From contig NZ_WHJH01000001.1 in the NCBI RefSeq assembly GCF_011682145.1, forward strand, positions 310,001 to 374,000: 64,000 bases of DNA. Reading direction: 5' to 3'. The stretch comes from Massilia mucilaginosa. Lineage in GTDB: Bacteria > Pseudomonadota > Gammaproteobacteria > Burkholderiales > Burkholderiaceae_D. Shown in pieces: positions 17,765-26,576 of the stretch (positions within the stretch are counted from its first letter, which is position 1; each line of letters opens with the position of its first letter). The notes beneath the pieces were generated by a model. It saw only the letters and a program-made list of their open reading frames with translations. It was not told the DNA's origin and did not search any database. The position numbers and the translations under genes are program-made.

Positions 17765-20044
17765 TCACGGCTCCAGTTGCGGCACCTGCGTGTACTTGAA
17801 CTGATACGCGTAGCTGCCCACACGCAAGGCCATGTCATTGAACAACACGCCCTGCGGCACGATGCCGGCGTGGTTCAGGCGCTTGATCGACTCGGTGATT
17901 TCTACCGCGGTCGTCACCCCGGCCCGCGCCAGAATGAACACCGCCCCTGCATGCGCGCCAATCATCAGCGCATCGGACACCGCCAGGATCGGCGGCGGAT
18001 CGATCAGCACGATGTCGTAGCGGCTGCCGACCACCTCGAGCAGGGTCGAAAAATTTGGATGCTGCAAGAATTCCGAGCGGTTCGGCGGGAGCGCGCCGGT
18101 CGGGATGAAATCGAGATTGTCCAGCACGCCGCGATGAATCACCTCGTCGATCGTTTGCGCACCGCCAATCGCCTGGGTCAGCCCGAGCTCGCGGCTGATG
18201 CCGAAATAGCGGTGCAAATGGCCATTGCGCAAGTCGGCATCGATCAGCAGCACGCGCTTGCCGCTGGCCGCCAGCACGGCGGCAAAATTGACCGACAGAA
18301 ACGACTTGCCCATCGCCCGGCCCGGTCCGGCCAGCATCACGATGTTGTTCTTCAGCGACGGCATGGTGTACATCAATGCCGCGCGGAAACTGCGCAGGCT
18401 TTCGATGGCGATGTCTTCCGGCGCCACCTGCGCCAGGATCGGCAGCACGCTGGCGCCGCGCGCCTTGCGTTCCAGCTTCTCCTGATGGGTGCTGTGAGGA
18501 ATGCTGGCGTATACGTTGCGCGCCCCGAGGATGGTTTCGATACGCTGCGGATTGTCGATGCCGCCCAAGAACGCCTTGCGCGCAAACGCCAGCAGCACGC
18601 CCAGAAACAGGCCGGTGACCACCGCCAGCGCCACGATCAGCGGACGGTTGGGTTTGAGCGCGCGTTCGGGCGCCATCGGCGCGTCGATCAGGCGTACATT
18701 GCTGACCCGGCCCACCGAAATCAGCCGCAGTTGCTGGGCGGTATTCGAGAGCGCCGTGTACAGGTCGGTATTGACCTTAATCTCCCGTAACAGGCGCGAT
18801 TCGTCCTGCTCCAGCACGGGCAAGGTGCGGATGCGCCTGGCCACGTCGGCGATCTCGGCCGCGACTTCACGGCGCTGCTGGTTAATCCCCTGCACGATCG
18901 GATGATTTTCCGTAAAGCGCTGCAGCAACTCGGTCTTCTTCTGCTCCAGCTCCAGGCGCCGGGTCTGCGCCGCGGCCGCCTGTTGCAGGTTGATGCGCGC
19001 CTCTTCGCGCATGTCGATGCTGCCCTTGCTGTTGCGGAAACCATTGTATTTTTCCTCGGACTCTTCAAGCTGCTGCTTGAGCGTGGGCAACTGCAGGTTG
19101 AGGAAAGCCAGCGATTTTTCGGCTTCCTCGGTCTTGCGCGCCAGGTTCTGGCGCATGTACTCGCGCCCGATTTCGCCCAGCAGGCTATTGATGCGCTGCG
19201 CGTCCGGTCCCTGCAGGCGCACTTCGATGATGCCCGACTGCTTGCCCTGCTCGGTGATCACCAGCGCCGTCTGGATCCGCTCGATCGCGGCCAGGCGCGA
19301 GCTGCGCGTCAGGCGGAACTGCGCTCCCGGCAGCGCGCGCAGGCGGTCCACGCGCAGCTCGAACCCGGCCCCGGCCCCGGCGACGGTTGCGCGCAAGGTG
19401 GTGCCGACCACACCTTCGTAGACGGACGGCAAGCCGCCGCCGGACAAGTGGTAGCGCCCCTTGCCTTGCGCGGTGAGCGTGAAAGTGCGGTTGTACCAGG
19501 CTTCGGGCACCTCGAACAGCGACACCTCCGCCTTTTCCGGCCCCCACACGTAGCCGCCCCGTCCAAAAATGCCGGGCTCGGTCAGCTCGTTCGACTTGCG
19601 GTTGGCAAACCAGAAGCCGACCACCGGAAAATACTTGGGCCGCACATCGACGAACAATTGCAGGTTGTCGACCGCGTGCGAAATGACCAGGCGCGAGCGC
19701 AGTAGTTCCATCTCGGCAATCGCAGCCTTCTTGGTTTCGAACAAGGAAGAGACTTCACTGAGAATATTTTTCGACGCGTTCGGGCTTTCTTCCTCGACGT
19801 GGATCATCAGGTTCGCCTCGTACACCGGGCTGGCAACGAGCGCGTAGATGATCGCCAGCATGGTCACCACGGCGGTGACGGCGCCGATCAGCCAGCGGCT
19901 GTCGTACAGGATATTCACGTAGCCCTGCACATCGATCTCGTGCGCCTCGGGTTCGCGCCCGGGCGGCGGCGCCGGTGGCGGCAGGCTGGGCACCGGCAAG
20001 GACTTGGGGGCGGGCATGGGACGCAGGTCGTCGGCATAGTTCAT
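17765..20044 (-). CDS. wzc: Polysaccharide co-polymerase / tyrosine autokinase (Wzc/EpsB-like)
   Basis: A 759-residue inner-membrane protein. A proline-rich cytoplasmic start is followed by a Wzz domain with its first transmembrane helix (LIGAVTAVVTMLAIIYALVA, about 53-72). A long coiled-coil periplasmic part and a second helix (LIVALAVVTGLFLGVLLAFA, about 470-490) come next. The C-terminal BY-kinase has Walker A AGPGRAMGKS (about 572), Walker A' VLLIDADLR and Walker B DIVLIDPPP. The tail has only a few tyrosines (SYAYQFKYTQ), fewer than the E. coli Wzc cluster. It controls polymer length and export together with Wza, whose gene lies 21 bases upstream. Confidence 0.9.
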   Translation of the reverse strand: MNYADDLRPMPAPKSLPVPSLPPPAPPPGREPEAHEIDVQGYVNILYDSRWLIGAVTAVVTMLAIIYALVASPVYEANLMIHVEEESPNASKNILSEVSSLFETKKAAIAEMELLRSRLVISHAVDNLQLFVDVRPKYFPVVGFWFANRKSNELTEPGIFGRGGYVWGPEKAEVSLFEVPEAWYNRTFTLTAQGKGRYHLSGGGLPSVYEGVVGTTLRATVAGAGAGFELRVDRLRALPGAQFRLTRSSRLAAIERIQTALVITEQGKQSGIIEVRLQGPDAQRINSLLGEIGREYMRQNLARKTEEAEKSLAFLNLQLPTLKQQLEESEEKYNGFRNSKGSIDMREEARINLQQAAAAQTRRLELEQKKTELLQRFTENHPIVQGINQQRREVAAEIADVARRIRTLPVLEQDESRLLREIKVNTDLYTALSNTAQQLRLISVGRVSNVRLIDAPMAPERALKPNRPLIVALAVVTGLFLGVLLAFARKAFLGGIDNPQRIETILGARNVYASIPHSTHQEKLERKARGASVLPILAQVAPEDIAIESLRSFRAALMYTMPSLKNNIVMLAGPGRAMGKSFLSVNFAAVLAASGKRVLLIDADLRNGHLHRYFGISRELGLTQAIGGAQTIDEVIHRGVLDNLDFIPTGALPPNRSEFLQHPNFSTLLEVVGSRYDIVLIDPPPILAVSDALMIGAHAGAVFILARAGVTTAVEITESIKRLNHAGIVPQGVLFNDMALRVGSYAYQFKYTQVPQLEP

Positions 20045-20065
20045 AAGAATGTCCTCAATGCAATT

Positions 20066-21175
20066 TCAGGGGCGGCTGATCGTGACCACTTGCGTCAGCG
20101 CGCCGGGGAACAGCATGCTCACGCTGCGGTACCAGTTGGCCAGCGGCGAGGCTGCCACGTAGATCAGGTCGCGCGGTTCGAGCTCGAACGCCTCGGCCAT
20201 CGCCAGCGCCCCGGCGCGGCGCGCGTCGAGCTGGTAGATGCGGGTACCCTCGGGCGCGCGGCGCACCACGTACACCTGGCGCGCGTCGCCGCTGAGCGGG
20301 CTGATGCCGCCCGACTCGCCCAGCGCCTCGTTCAAGGTCAGGCGCCCGTCGTGCATGGTCAGCGCCTTGGGCGTGACCACTTCGCCCGACACGAACACCT
20401 TGCTCTCGTCGCGCGAATGGACCCGCACCACGTCGCCATGGGCCAGCAGGATGCTGCCCGGATTGATGCCGCGCGCCACCAGAGCGCGCAGGCCGACCTG
20501 GTAGCGCGCATCGCCCCGCTCGAGCACGATGCGGCTCTGGTCGGCGCTGGGCAGCATGCCGCCGGAACGGTTGAGCGCCTCGACCAGGGTCATCGGAATA
20601 TCGTTAATCGACTGCAAGCCCGGCAAGCGCACTTCGCCATCGATATACACGCGCTTGCTGCGGTAGGCCTGTACGCGCAGCGTGACCAGCGGCCGGGTGA
20701 TGTAGTGCGCCAGGCGCTTGGTGAGCAGCGCGCGCGCCTGTTCCTCGGTCAGGCCGGCCAGCATCAGCGTGCCGGCGAACGGAAACTGCACCCGTCCCTC
20801 GTGGTCGACCACGAAGCCGGCCGGCGGCGGGGCGCCCGGGCTCTGCGGGTCCACCGCGGTGGACGAGGCGGCCACGCCCTGCCCCGCCAGTTCCGGGTGG
20901 TCCCACACCACGATCGACAGAATGTCGCCGGGACCGATCGCGTACGGCGGCGGCTTGCGCACCACCAGGTGCGCCAGGCTCTGGCTGCTGCGCTTGGCGC
21001 GCACGGCTTTTTCGGCGTCGATCAATTGCTCTGTGATCAACTCGGTCGGCGGCACCGGGCCGCTGTCCACGCCGGACAGCCTGGCGCCGCCGATGCGGTA
21101 GCCGGTGCAGCCGGCCAGCGTAGCCAGCAACAGCAGCACCGGCAAGGTCTTGGAAAGGTAGGTTGGCGTTTTCAT
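20066..21175 (-). CDS. wza: Outer-membrane polysaccharide export lipoprotein (Wza/EpsA-like)
   Basis: A 369-residue lipoprotein. The signal VLLLLATLAGC has a lipobox Leu-Ala-Gly-Cys. The poly-export domain starts near residue 70 with AIGPGDILSIVVWDHPEL. SLBB-type repeats follow (VYIDGEVRLPGLQSINDIPM, then VFVSGEVVTPKALTMHDG). The family forms the octameric outer-membrane channel for capsule or EPS. The start is ATG 21175; the upstream in-frame codon at 21196 adds seven residues without benefit. It is the first gene of the wza-wzc operon and diverges from the hybrid kinase gene. Confidence 0.9.
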   Translation of the reverse strand: MKTPTYLSKTLPVLLLLATLAGCTGYRIGGARLSGVDSGPVPPTELITEQLIDAEKAVRAKRSSQSLAHLVVRKPPPYAIGPGDILSIVVWDHPELAGQGVAASSTAVDPQSPGAPPPAGFVVDHEGRVQFPFAGTLMLAGLTEEQARALLTKRLAHYITRPLVTLRVQAYRSKRVYIDGEVRLPGLQSINDIPMTLVEALNRSGGMLPSADQSRIVLERGDARYQVGLRALVARGINPGSILLAHGDVVRVHSRDESKVFVSGEVVTPKALTMHDGRLTLNEALGESGGISPLSGDARQVYVVRRAPEGTRIYQLDARRAGALAMAEAFELEPRDLIYVAASPLANWYRSVSMLFPGALTQVVTISRP

Positions 21176-21205
21176 CGTGCTTATCAAAATAAACATTGTC
21201 CAGAC

Positions 21206-21248
21206 CAGAGTAAGTGAGCCCCACCGGCCCGGTCTTGCTCCACATCAA
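21206..21248 (-). promoter_or_regulatory. Candidate FNR/CRP-class promoter of wza-wzc
   Basis: On the minus strand, TTGAT-GTGG-AGCAA (21235-21248) differs by one base from the FNR consensus palindrome. A hexamer TACTCT, matching 4 of 6 -10 bases, lies exactly where a class II promoter needs it, about 30-35 bases from the box centre. The predicted transcript would start near 21200, about 25 bases before the wza ATG. This is a prediction by spacing only. Confidence 0.45.
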
Positions 21249-21352
21249 ACCCCGTCTGCACGCATTTTTTTACAGCAGTGGCGACAGGAAAAACCCTTTT
21301 CTGGCAAGCTCGTGGTTAAATGCGAGCGACTAACTTTCTGTACAAAAGAACC

Positions 21353-23428
21353 ATGCCCCAAGTCTTTCCGCCGATCCCTGCCAGCACGACCGATACCACC
21401 GACCTGGCGGCGATCCGCCACGCCGCCGACGCGCTGCGCGCCAGCGAAGCGCGCTACCGTTCACTGGTGCAGGCGAGCAGCGCCATCCTGTGGCTGGCGT
21501 CGGCCGCCGGGCGTCTTGAAGGGGAACAATCGAGCTGGACCGCGTTTACGGGGCAGTCGAAGGAACAGTTGAATGGCTGGGGCTGGCTCGAGGCGATCCA
21601 TCCCGACGACCGTGAGCGCACCGCCGCCGCCTGGACCGGCGCGCTGGCCACCAGCAGCATGTACCAGATCGAACACCGGCTGCGCCGCGCCGACGGCCAG
21701 CACCGCTATATGAATGTGCGCGCGGTGCCGATTTTCGATGGCGCCGGGGCGATTACCGAATGGGTCGGCATCCATATCGACGTCGATGAACGCAAGCGCG
21801 TCGAAGAGCGCCTGCGCCTGCTCGACGCCATGAGCCAGGCCACCCGCAACGCCGACGATCCCAAGACCATCATGGACGTCACCACGCGCATGCTGGGCGA
21901 GCATCTGGGCGCCACGCGCTGTCCGTACGCCGACGTCGAAAGCGACAACGACCGTTTCACCATCCGCCACGACTGGACCGCACCGGGCGCCACCAGCACG
22001 GTCGGCGTTTACTCGCTCGACCTGTTCGGCGCGCGCGCCGCCAGCGACATGCGCGAAGGCCGCACCCTGCGCATCTGCGACGTCGACCGCGAGCTCGACG
22101 AAGCCGACGGCGCCGCCATGTTCAACGCCATCGCTTGCCGTGCCATCATCTGCTGCCCGCTGGTCAAGGAAGGCAAACTGGTGGCCATGATGGCGGTGCA
22201 CCAGGACCGCCCGCGCCAGTGGACCGATCCCGAAGTGGCGCTGGTCGAACAAGCCGTGGAGCGCTCCTGGGCCCACATCGAACGGGTGCGCGCCACCGAA
22301 GCGCTGCGCGAGGCGGACCGGCGCAAGACCGAATTCCTGGCCATTCTTGCGCACGAACTGCGCAACCCGCTGGCGCCCATCCGCAATGGCTTGCAGGTAA
22401 TGCGCATGGCCGAACATGACCAGGCCACGGTGGCGCGCGTGCGCGACATGATGGAACGCCAGGTGACCCAGATGGTCACCTTGGTCAACGACCTGCTCGA
22501 CATCGCCCGCATCACGCGCGGTAACCTGGAACTCAAGCCGGTGCGGGTCGAACTGCGCGAACTGATCGCCAGCGCGGTCGAAACGAGCATGCCGCTGATC
22601 GACGCCAACCGCCACACGCTCTCGCTCGACGTGGCAGCCGAATCGCTGCTGCTCGACGCCGACCCGACCCGCATCGCCCAGGTGATCGGCAATGTGCTCA
22701 ATAACGCCGCCAAGTACACCCCGGCCGGTGGCCGCATCAACGTGCTGGCGTGGCGCGACGGCGCGCAGGCGGTGCTGTCGATCCGCGACACCGGCATTGG
22801 CATTCCACCCGAATCGGCGCTGACGGTGTTCGAGATGTTTTCGCAGGTGGGTGCCTCCATCGACCGCGCCCAGGGCGGGCTTGGCATCGGCTTGTCGCTG
22901 GCGCGCCGGCTGGTCGAACTCCATCACGGCAGCATTGACCTGGTGCGCGACGCGACCGTGAGCGGCAGCCGCTTCGACATCCGCCTGCCGCTCGCGGCCG
23001 AGGTGGCGGCGCTGGCGCCCGGCGCCGACACGCCAGCCGCCAGCGCGGGCAGCGGCCTGCGCGTGCTGGTGGTGGACGACAATCAGGACGCCGCCGACAT
23101 GCTGTCGGAACTGATGGACATCATCGGCCACACCAGCCGCGTCGCCAACGACGGGCCGCGCGCACTGGCGCTGGCCGAGCAGTTCCGGCCAGAAGTGGCG
23201 TTCCTGGACATCGGCATGCCCGGCATGAACGGGTATGAGGTGGCGCGCACGCTGCGCGGCATGACGCACCTGGAACCGCTGGTGCTGGTGGCGCTGACCG
23301 GCTGGGGCGACGACAAGGACCGCGCGCGCAGCAAGGAGGCCGGGTTCGACCATCACCTCATCAAACCGGCCAACCTGGAAGCGGTCGAACGGCTGCTGAC
23401 AGCACTGGTCGAGCAGCGCAAAGGCTAG
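21353..23428 (+). CDS. Hybrid sensor histidine kinase (PAS-GAF-HisKA-HATPase-REC)
   Basis: A 691-residue soluble kinase with no transmembrane segment. A PAS domain spans about 25-145 (WGWLEAIHPDDRERTAAAW and the PAC end EWVGIHIDVDERKR). A GAF-like domain spans about 155-310. HisKA follows with the phospho-histidine in LAILAHELRNPLAPIRNGLQ. HATPase_c has the N-box NVLNNAAKYTP and G-boxes DTGIGIP and GLGIGLSLA. A C-terminal receiver has VLVVDDN and acceptor Asp in VAFLDIGMPGMNG. It diverges from wza and may sense an intracellular signal relevant to EPS; this link is positional only. ATG 21320 is an alternative start. The stop shares CTAG with the convergent gene. Confidence 0.85.
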   Translation: MPQVFPPIPASTTDTTDLAAIRHAADALRASEARYRSLVQASSAILWLASAAGRLEGEQSSWTAFTGQSKEQLNGWGWLEAIHPDDRERTAAAWTGALATSSMYQIEHRLRRADGQHRYMNVRAVPIFDGAGAITEWVGIHIDVDERKRVEERLRLLDAMSQATRNADDPKTIMDVTTRMLGEHLGATRCPYADVESDNDRFTIRHDWTAPGATSTVGVYSLDLFGARAASDMREGRTLRICDVDRELDEADGAAMFNAIACRAIICCPLVKEGKLVAMMAVHQDRPRQWTDPEVALVEQAVERSWAHIERVRATEALREADRRKTEFLAILAHELRNPLAPIRNGLQVMRMAEHDQATVARVRDMMERQVTQMVTLVNDLLDIARITRGNLELKPVRVELRELIASAVETSMPLIDANRHTLSLDVAAESLLLDADPTRIAQVIGNVLNNAAKYTPAGGRINVLAWRDGAQAVLSIRDTGIGIPPESALTVFEMFSQVGASIDRAQGGLGIGLSLARRLVELHHGSIDLVRDATVSGSRFDIRLPLAAEVAALAPGADTPAASAGSGLRVLVVDDNQDAADMLSELMDIIGHTSRVANDGPRALALAEQFRPEVAFLDIGMPGMNGYEVARTLRGMTHLEPLVLVALTGWGDDKDRARSKEAGFDHHLIKPANLEAVERLLTALVEQRKG

Positions 23429-25275
23429 CGGATTTCTTCCATCAGCTTGAGATTGTCGCCAAACTGCCATACGCGGCGGATATCGATCACGTCGTAGCGC
23501 GAGGCGATATTCGGCGGGAACGGTGCGTAGCGCGCATTGACGCGCACGATGCGCAGCACCGCTTCATCCATATCGGCGCGGCCGCTCGAACGCAGGATCG
23601 TCACGTCCTGCACGGTGCCGTCGCTGCGCACCGCCACGTTGACCAGCGCGTGCGTGTGCTCCACATCGGCCCAGCCGCGCGGATAGTTCGCGCTGCCATT
23701 GCGTTCGATCTTCTGGCGCCAGCTTTCCACGTACATGCGCAGCGGCAGATCGCGTTCGGCTGCGCCCACGGCCACGCGGCGCTCGTCGCGCATTGGTGGT
23801 GGCGGCGTGCCGGAGAGGATATCGAGGCCCTTGACCATCTCGCGCGCACGGTTCGACAGCTCGCTGCCCAGCAGGTTCTTGGGGATGACCGCCTTGCCAC
23901 CGGCGCCGCTGCCGGCACCGGCTGCGCTGCCGCCGGCGGGCGTGTTGGCGGCCTGGGTGCCGCTGCCTTCGCGCCCGCCTTGCAGCGCCGCCTGGCGGGC
24001 GGCGTCGGCGGCTTGCGCGGCCTGTTCGGCCTTCTTCTGGGCGGCTTGCTCGGCCAGTTTTTGCGCGGCCTGTTGTTCGGCCACCTTTTGCGCGGCCTGC
24101 TGCTCCGCCAGTTTCTGCGCAGCCTGTTGCTCGGCCAGTTTCTGCGCCGCTTGCTGCTGGGCCGCGAGCTGTTCGGCGCGTTGACGCTCAGCCCTCGCCT
24201 GCTCCGCGCGCAGCTGATCGGCCTTCTGTTGATCCGCTTTCTGCTGATCGGCGCGTAACTGCTCGGCCTTCCGCGAGTCGGCCTTCTGCTGGTCCACTCG
24301 TTGCTGCTCGACGCGCAGCTGGTCGGCCTTCTGTTGGTCCACTCGTTGCTGCTCGACGCGCAGCTGGTCGGCCTTCTGTTGGTCGGACTTCTGCTGCTCA
24401 AGCTTGCGCTGAACCGCCAACTGCTCGGTTTTCTGCTGCTCGGCCCTGAGCACACTGGCGCGCTCGCGTGCGGCGTCGGCCTCCATCTGCGCCTGCTGCG
24501 CCACGCGGGCCTGCTTTTCCAATTCCTGCGCCGTCTCGGCGGCCGCGGCCTTTTCCTGCTGCTGGCGTGCCTGCAACTCGGCCAGCTTGCGCGCCTCGTC
24601 TTCTTCCTTCTCCAGCTTGCGCTGCGCCGCCAGCCGCTCGGCTTCCTCCTCCAGACGCCGGGTGTCGGCCTGCTGGGCCGCGCGCGCCGCTTCCGCAACC
24701 TCGGCGGCGCTGGTCGCTTCGGTGCCATCGTCGGTGCCGTGTTGGGCTTCCTTGAGATCGATGGTTTTCTGTTCGGCCTCTTCCGGGCGCGGCATTGGCA
24801 CCGCGAAATCGTTCACCACCGAATCCTGGACCATGACGCGCGAATCCATCGCCAGCGCATCCGTGGCCGGCAGCGGCGGGCTGATGCGTTTGGCCTTGCG
24901 CGGTTTGTCTTTCTTGACAGCCAGGCGCGGCGTGACGGGGGTGGGAACGGGCGCCGGGGCCGGCACCGGATCGATCAGGCGCATGCCGCCGGTCGGCGCT
25001 GCCGGCTTGTCGGGCTCGGGAAGCGATGACGGCGAAGGCAACGGCGGAACGGGGACAGGCGTATCAAGCGGCGGCGTTGGGATTGGCTCATTAACGACAT
25101 CGGCCAGGCGCACCTCGACCGGCGTGGCCGAGCCGGGCAAACCGAGCGCGGGAATGCCGAACTGAAGCGACAGAATCAAACCGTGCACCAGCAGCGAAAC
25201 GAGCACGGCGCCAACCAGGCGGCGGTTGCCCTGGGCCTGCGGCGAACGGCGCAGCCCTACCGCGCCAGGACGCAT
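23425..25275 (-). CDS. TolA/TonB-family envelope protein with long repetitive coiled coil
   Basis: A 616-residue protein. An N-terminal anchor helix (LVGAVLVSLLVHGLILSL, about 20-38) includes the Ser/His pattern of TonB/TolA proteins that contact proton-channel partners. A Pro-rich stretch follows. A very long Gln/Ala/Lys/Glu-rich coiled coil (about 190-430) contains DNA-level repeats. A TonB-C domain (about 515-616: YPRGWADVEHTHALVNVAVRS) ends it. The layout, anchor then extended helix then C-terminal globule, is TolA-like. No ExbB/ExbD or TolQ/TolR gene is adjacent, so its energising partner must be elsewhere. The stop overlaps the convergent kinase stop. Confidence 0.8.
   Translation of the reverse strand: MRPGAVGLRRSPQAQGNRRLVGAVLVSLLVHGLILSLQFGIPALGLPGSATPVEVRLADVVNEPIPTPPLDTPVPVPPLPSPSSLPEPDKPAAPTGGMRLIDPVPAPAPVPTPVTPRLAVKKDKPRKAKRISPPLPATDALAMDSRVMVQDSVVNDFAVPMPRPEEAEQKTIDLKEAQHGTDDGTEATSAAEVAEAARAAQQADTRRLEEEAERLAAQRKLEKEEDEARKLAELQARQQQEKAAAAETAQELEKQARVAQQAQMEADAARERASVLRAEQQKTEQLAVQRKLEQQKSDQQKADQLRVEQQRVDQQKADQLRVEQQRVDQQKADSRKAEQLRADQQKADQQKADQLRAEQARAERQRAEQLAAQQQAAQKLAEQQAAQKLAEQQAAQKVAEQQAAQKLAEQAAQKKAEQAAQAADAARQAALQGGREGSGTQAANTPAGGSAAGAGSGAGGKAVIPKNLLGSELSNRAREMVKGLDILSGTPPPPMRDERRVAVGAAERDLPLRMYVESWRQKIERNGSANYPRGWADVEHTHALVNVAVRSDGTVQDVTILRSSGRADMDEAVLRIVRVNARYAPFPPNIASRYDVIDIRRVWQFGDNLKLMEEIR
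24281..24370 (-). repeat. Two 45-bp direct repeats inside the TolA/TonB-like gene
   Basis: Two adjacent 45-bp units (24281-24325 and 24326-24370) differ at one base, and part of a third follows. They encode a 15-residue coiled-coil unit built on QQKADQLRVEQQRVD. Further downstream in the gene (about 24055-24150) an 11-residue unit, QQAAQKLAEQ-like, repeats about four times. In-frame unit gain or loss would change the length of the periplasm-spanning helix. Confidence 0.85.
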
Positions 25276-25411
25276 GCGACCATATCGTTACGCCAACCCG
25301 CCGCTGATGCCATACCTGCCCCTGCCCGAAATTCGTTAATAGCCCCCGAATTCTAAGCGAAAAGGCCCTTCCGCTGAGGAATAAACTTGCGTCCCGTGCA
25401 CACCCCACCCC

Positions 25412-25547
25412 GGTGTCAGGTCTGACATTCGGACACGGCCTGTGCAGCGTTGCGGATGAACTCGTGTCTGAATGTCAGACCTGACACCGGCGGTTGTTGC
25501 GGCGCGAAAGCTGAGGCCGTGTCCGAATGTCAGACCTGACACCGGGG
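25412..25547. repeat. Cluster of three REP-like palindromic elements
   Basis: Three copies of a roughly 27-bp element occur here: one forward (25412-25438, beginning GGTGTCAGGTCTGACATT) and two inverted (25463-25490 and 25516-25547). Each holds the palindromic core TGTCAG-N2-CTGACA. The first and second copies are inverted relative to each other and could pair. They fill the space between the TolA/TonB-like gene and the 3' end of the EAL gene. The form matches REP-type intergenic repeats; no transposase is nearby. Confidence 0.8.
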
Positions 25548-25554
25548 GTGGGGG

Positions 25555-26364
25555 TCAGGCGGCCAGGGCGGCATCGGTCACCAGCGAGGCTTGCGGCTGG
25601 TCGAGGAAGAAGCCTTGTGCATACAGCGGCAGGTCGGCGACGACTTCCGGCAAGGCAAGCGCCGGCGCGCTTTCGACGCGCTTGAAAATCAGCCGCACCC
25701 CAGCCGTACGGGCCGCGTCCAGCAGCGCTTCGAGCGCGACGCCGCCCGACAGATAGCGCGCGTCGAGCTTGATCGCGTGCGGCCGCTGCTCGGCCACCAT
25801 CGCCTGCGCCTGCGCCACCGAGGCCGCATTCAGCGCCAGCCGGAAGCCGTTGCGCCGGTAGTTGTCGGCCACGTAGTTGAGCAGCCATCCCTGCTGCGGC
25901 GTGGTGGCCGGCAGTTGCAGCACGATGCGTCCCACCGGCAAGTCCAGCGCGTCCAGAATGCGCTTGAACGCATGCCCGTGATTGCTGCTCACCGCACTGA
26001 GCAGCCGGTCGTGCACGCTCAGGTACAGATCGCTCTGCCCAGCCTCGTCCTGACGAAAGAAGTTGATCGCGTGCAGCATGCGGCACAGCCGGTCGAGTTC
26101 GATCGATTCGTCGTCGCTGGCGGCGTGGTCGAGCAGTTTCCACAGCGACAGGCCGGCATCGCCCGCCGAAGCACTGCGCGCCAGCCCTTCGTAGGCGACG
26201 ATGCGGCTGCTGCCGAGCGCGCGGATCGGCTGGAAGGCGCTCGTGATGGTGCAGTTGAAATACTTGCCCTGGGCGCGGCCCGCCGAGTCCAGCCACACGC
26301 TGCTGGCCGGACGGTCCGGGTCGGACAAATGGGCCAGGTAGGCGTTCAAGGTAGGGAAAGGCAT
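25555..26364 (-). CDS. EAL-domain protein, probably catalytically inactive
   Basis: A 269-residue stand-alone EAL-fold protein. The opening FQPIRALGSSRIVAYEGLAR replaces the usual E-A/V-L-x-R with EGLAR. The usual metal-binding Asn is replaced by Ser in LYLSVHDRLL. The K-I-D motif reads IKLDARYL, and the later E-x-V-E motif is altered to FKRVES. Several metal-site residues are therefore missing, which suggests a non-hydrolysing c-di-GMP binder or protein-interaction module rather than a phosphodiesterase. The start is ATG 26364, where the domain begins; longer versions add a low-complexity N-terminus. Confidence 0.75.
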   Translation of the reverse strand: MPFPTLNAYLAHLSDPDRPASSVWLDSAGRAQGKYFNCTITSAFQPIRALGSSRIVAYEGLARSASAGDAGLSLWKLLDHAASDDESIELDRLCRMLHAINFFRQDEAGQSDLYLSVHDRLLSAVSSNHGHAFKRILDALDLPVGRIVLQLPATTPQQGWLLNYVADNYRRNGFRLALNAASVAQAQAMVAEQRPHAIKLDARYLSGGVALEALLDAARTAGVRLIFKRVESAPALALPEVVADLPLYAQGFFLDQPQASLVTDAALAA

Positions 26365-26514
26365 TGCATCTCTCGCTGTAGGTAAAGCGGAAAGTCTAGT
26401 CGCGCCGGTGGCGGCGGCGAAGGAATGGTTTCGCCGATGGATATGCGGCCGGCGCATATCGATCCCCCAGTGCTTATGCGCAAAATGCGTCTATCGAAAC
26501 GCGAAATCATTCGT

Positions 26515-26542
26515 TTGCAGACGCGCCAGGCGGGGCTACGCT
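26515..26542 (+). promoter_or_regulatory. Possible sigma70 promoter of the amidotransferase gene
   Basis: TTGCAG and TACGCT are separated by 16 bases, about 35 bases before the start codon of the downstream gene. The match is moderate and this is a spacing-based guess. Confidence 0.35.
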
Positions 26543-26576
26543 GGGGGCGACAGATGCAACAGAGGATGCGACGCCC

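Noticed and set aside
19799-21217. Plus-strand open frame of 472 codons opposite wza and the start of wzc
   Set aside because: Shadow frame; Wza lipobox and export domain are clear on the minus strand.
21231-21245. Possible sigma54 promoter (CGGCCCGG...TTGCT) before the hybrid kinase
   Set aside because: GG-to-GC spacing is 9 instead of 10 bases and the first base is C; the FNR/CRP-like palindrome explains the site better.
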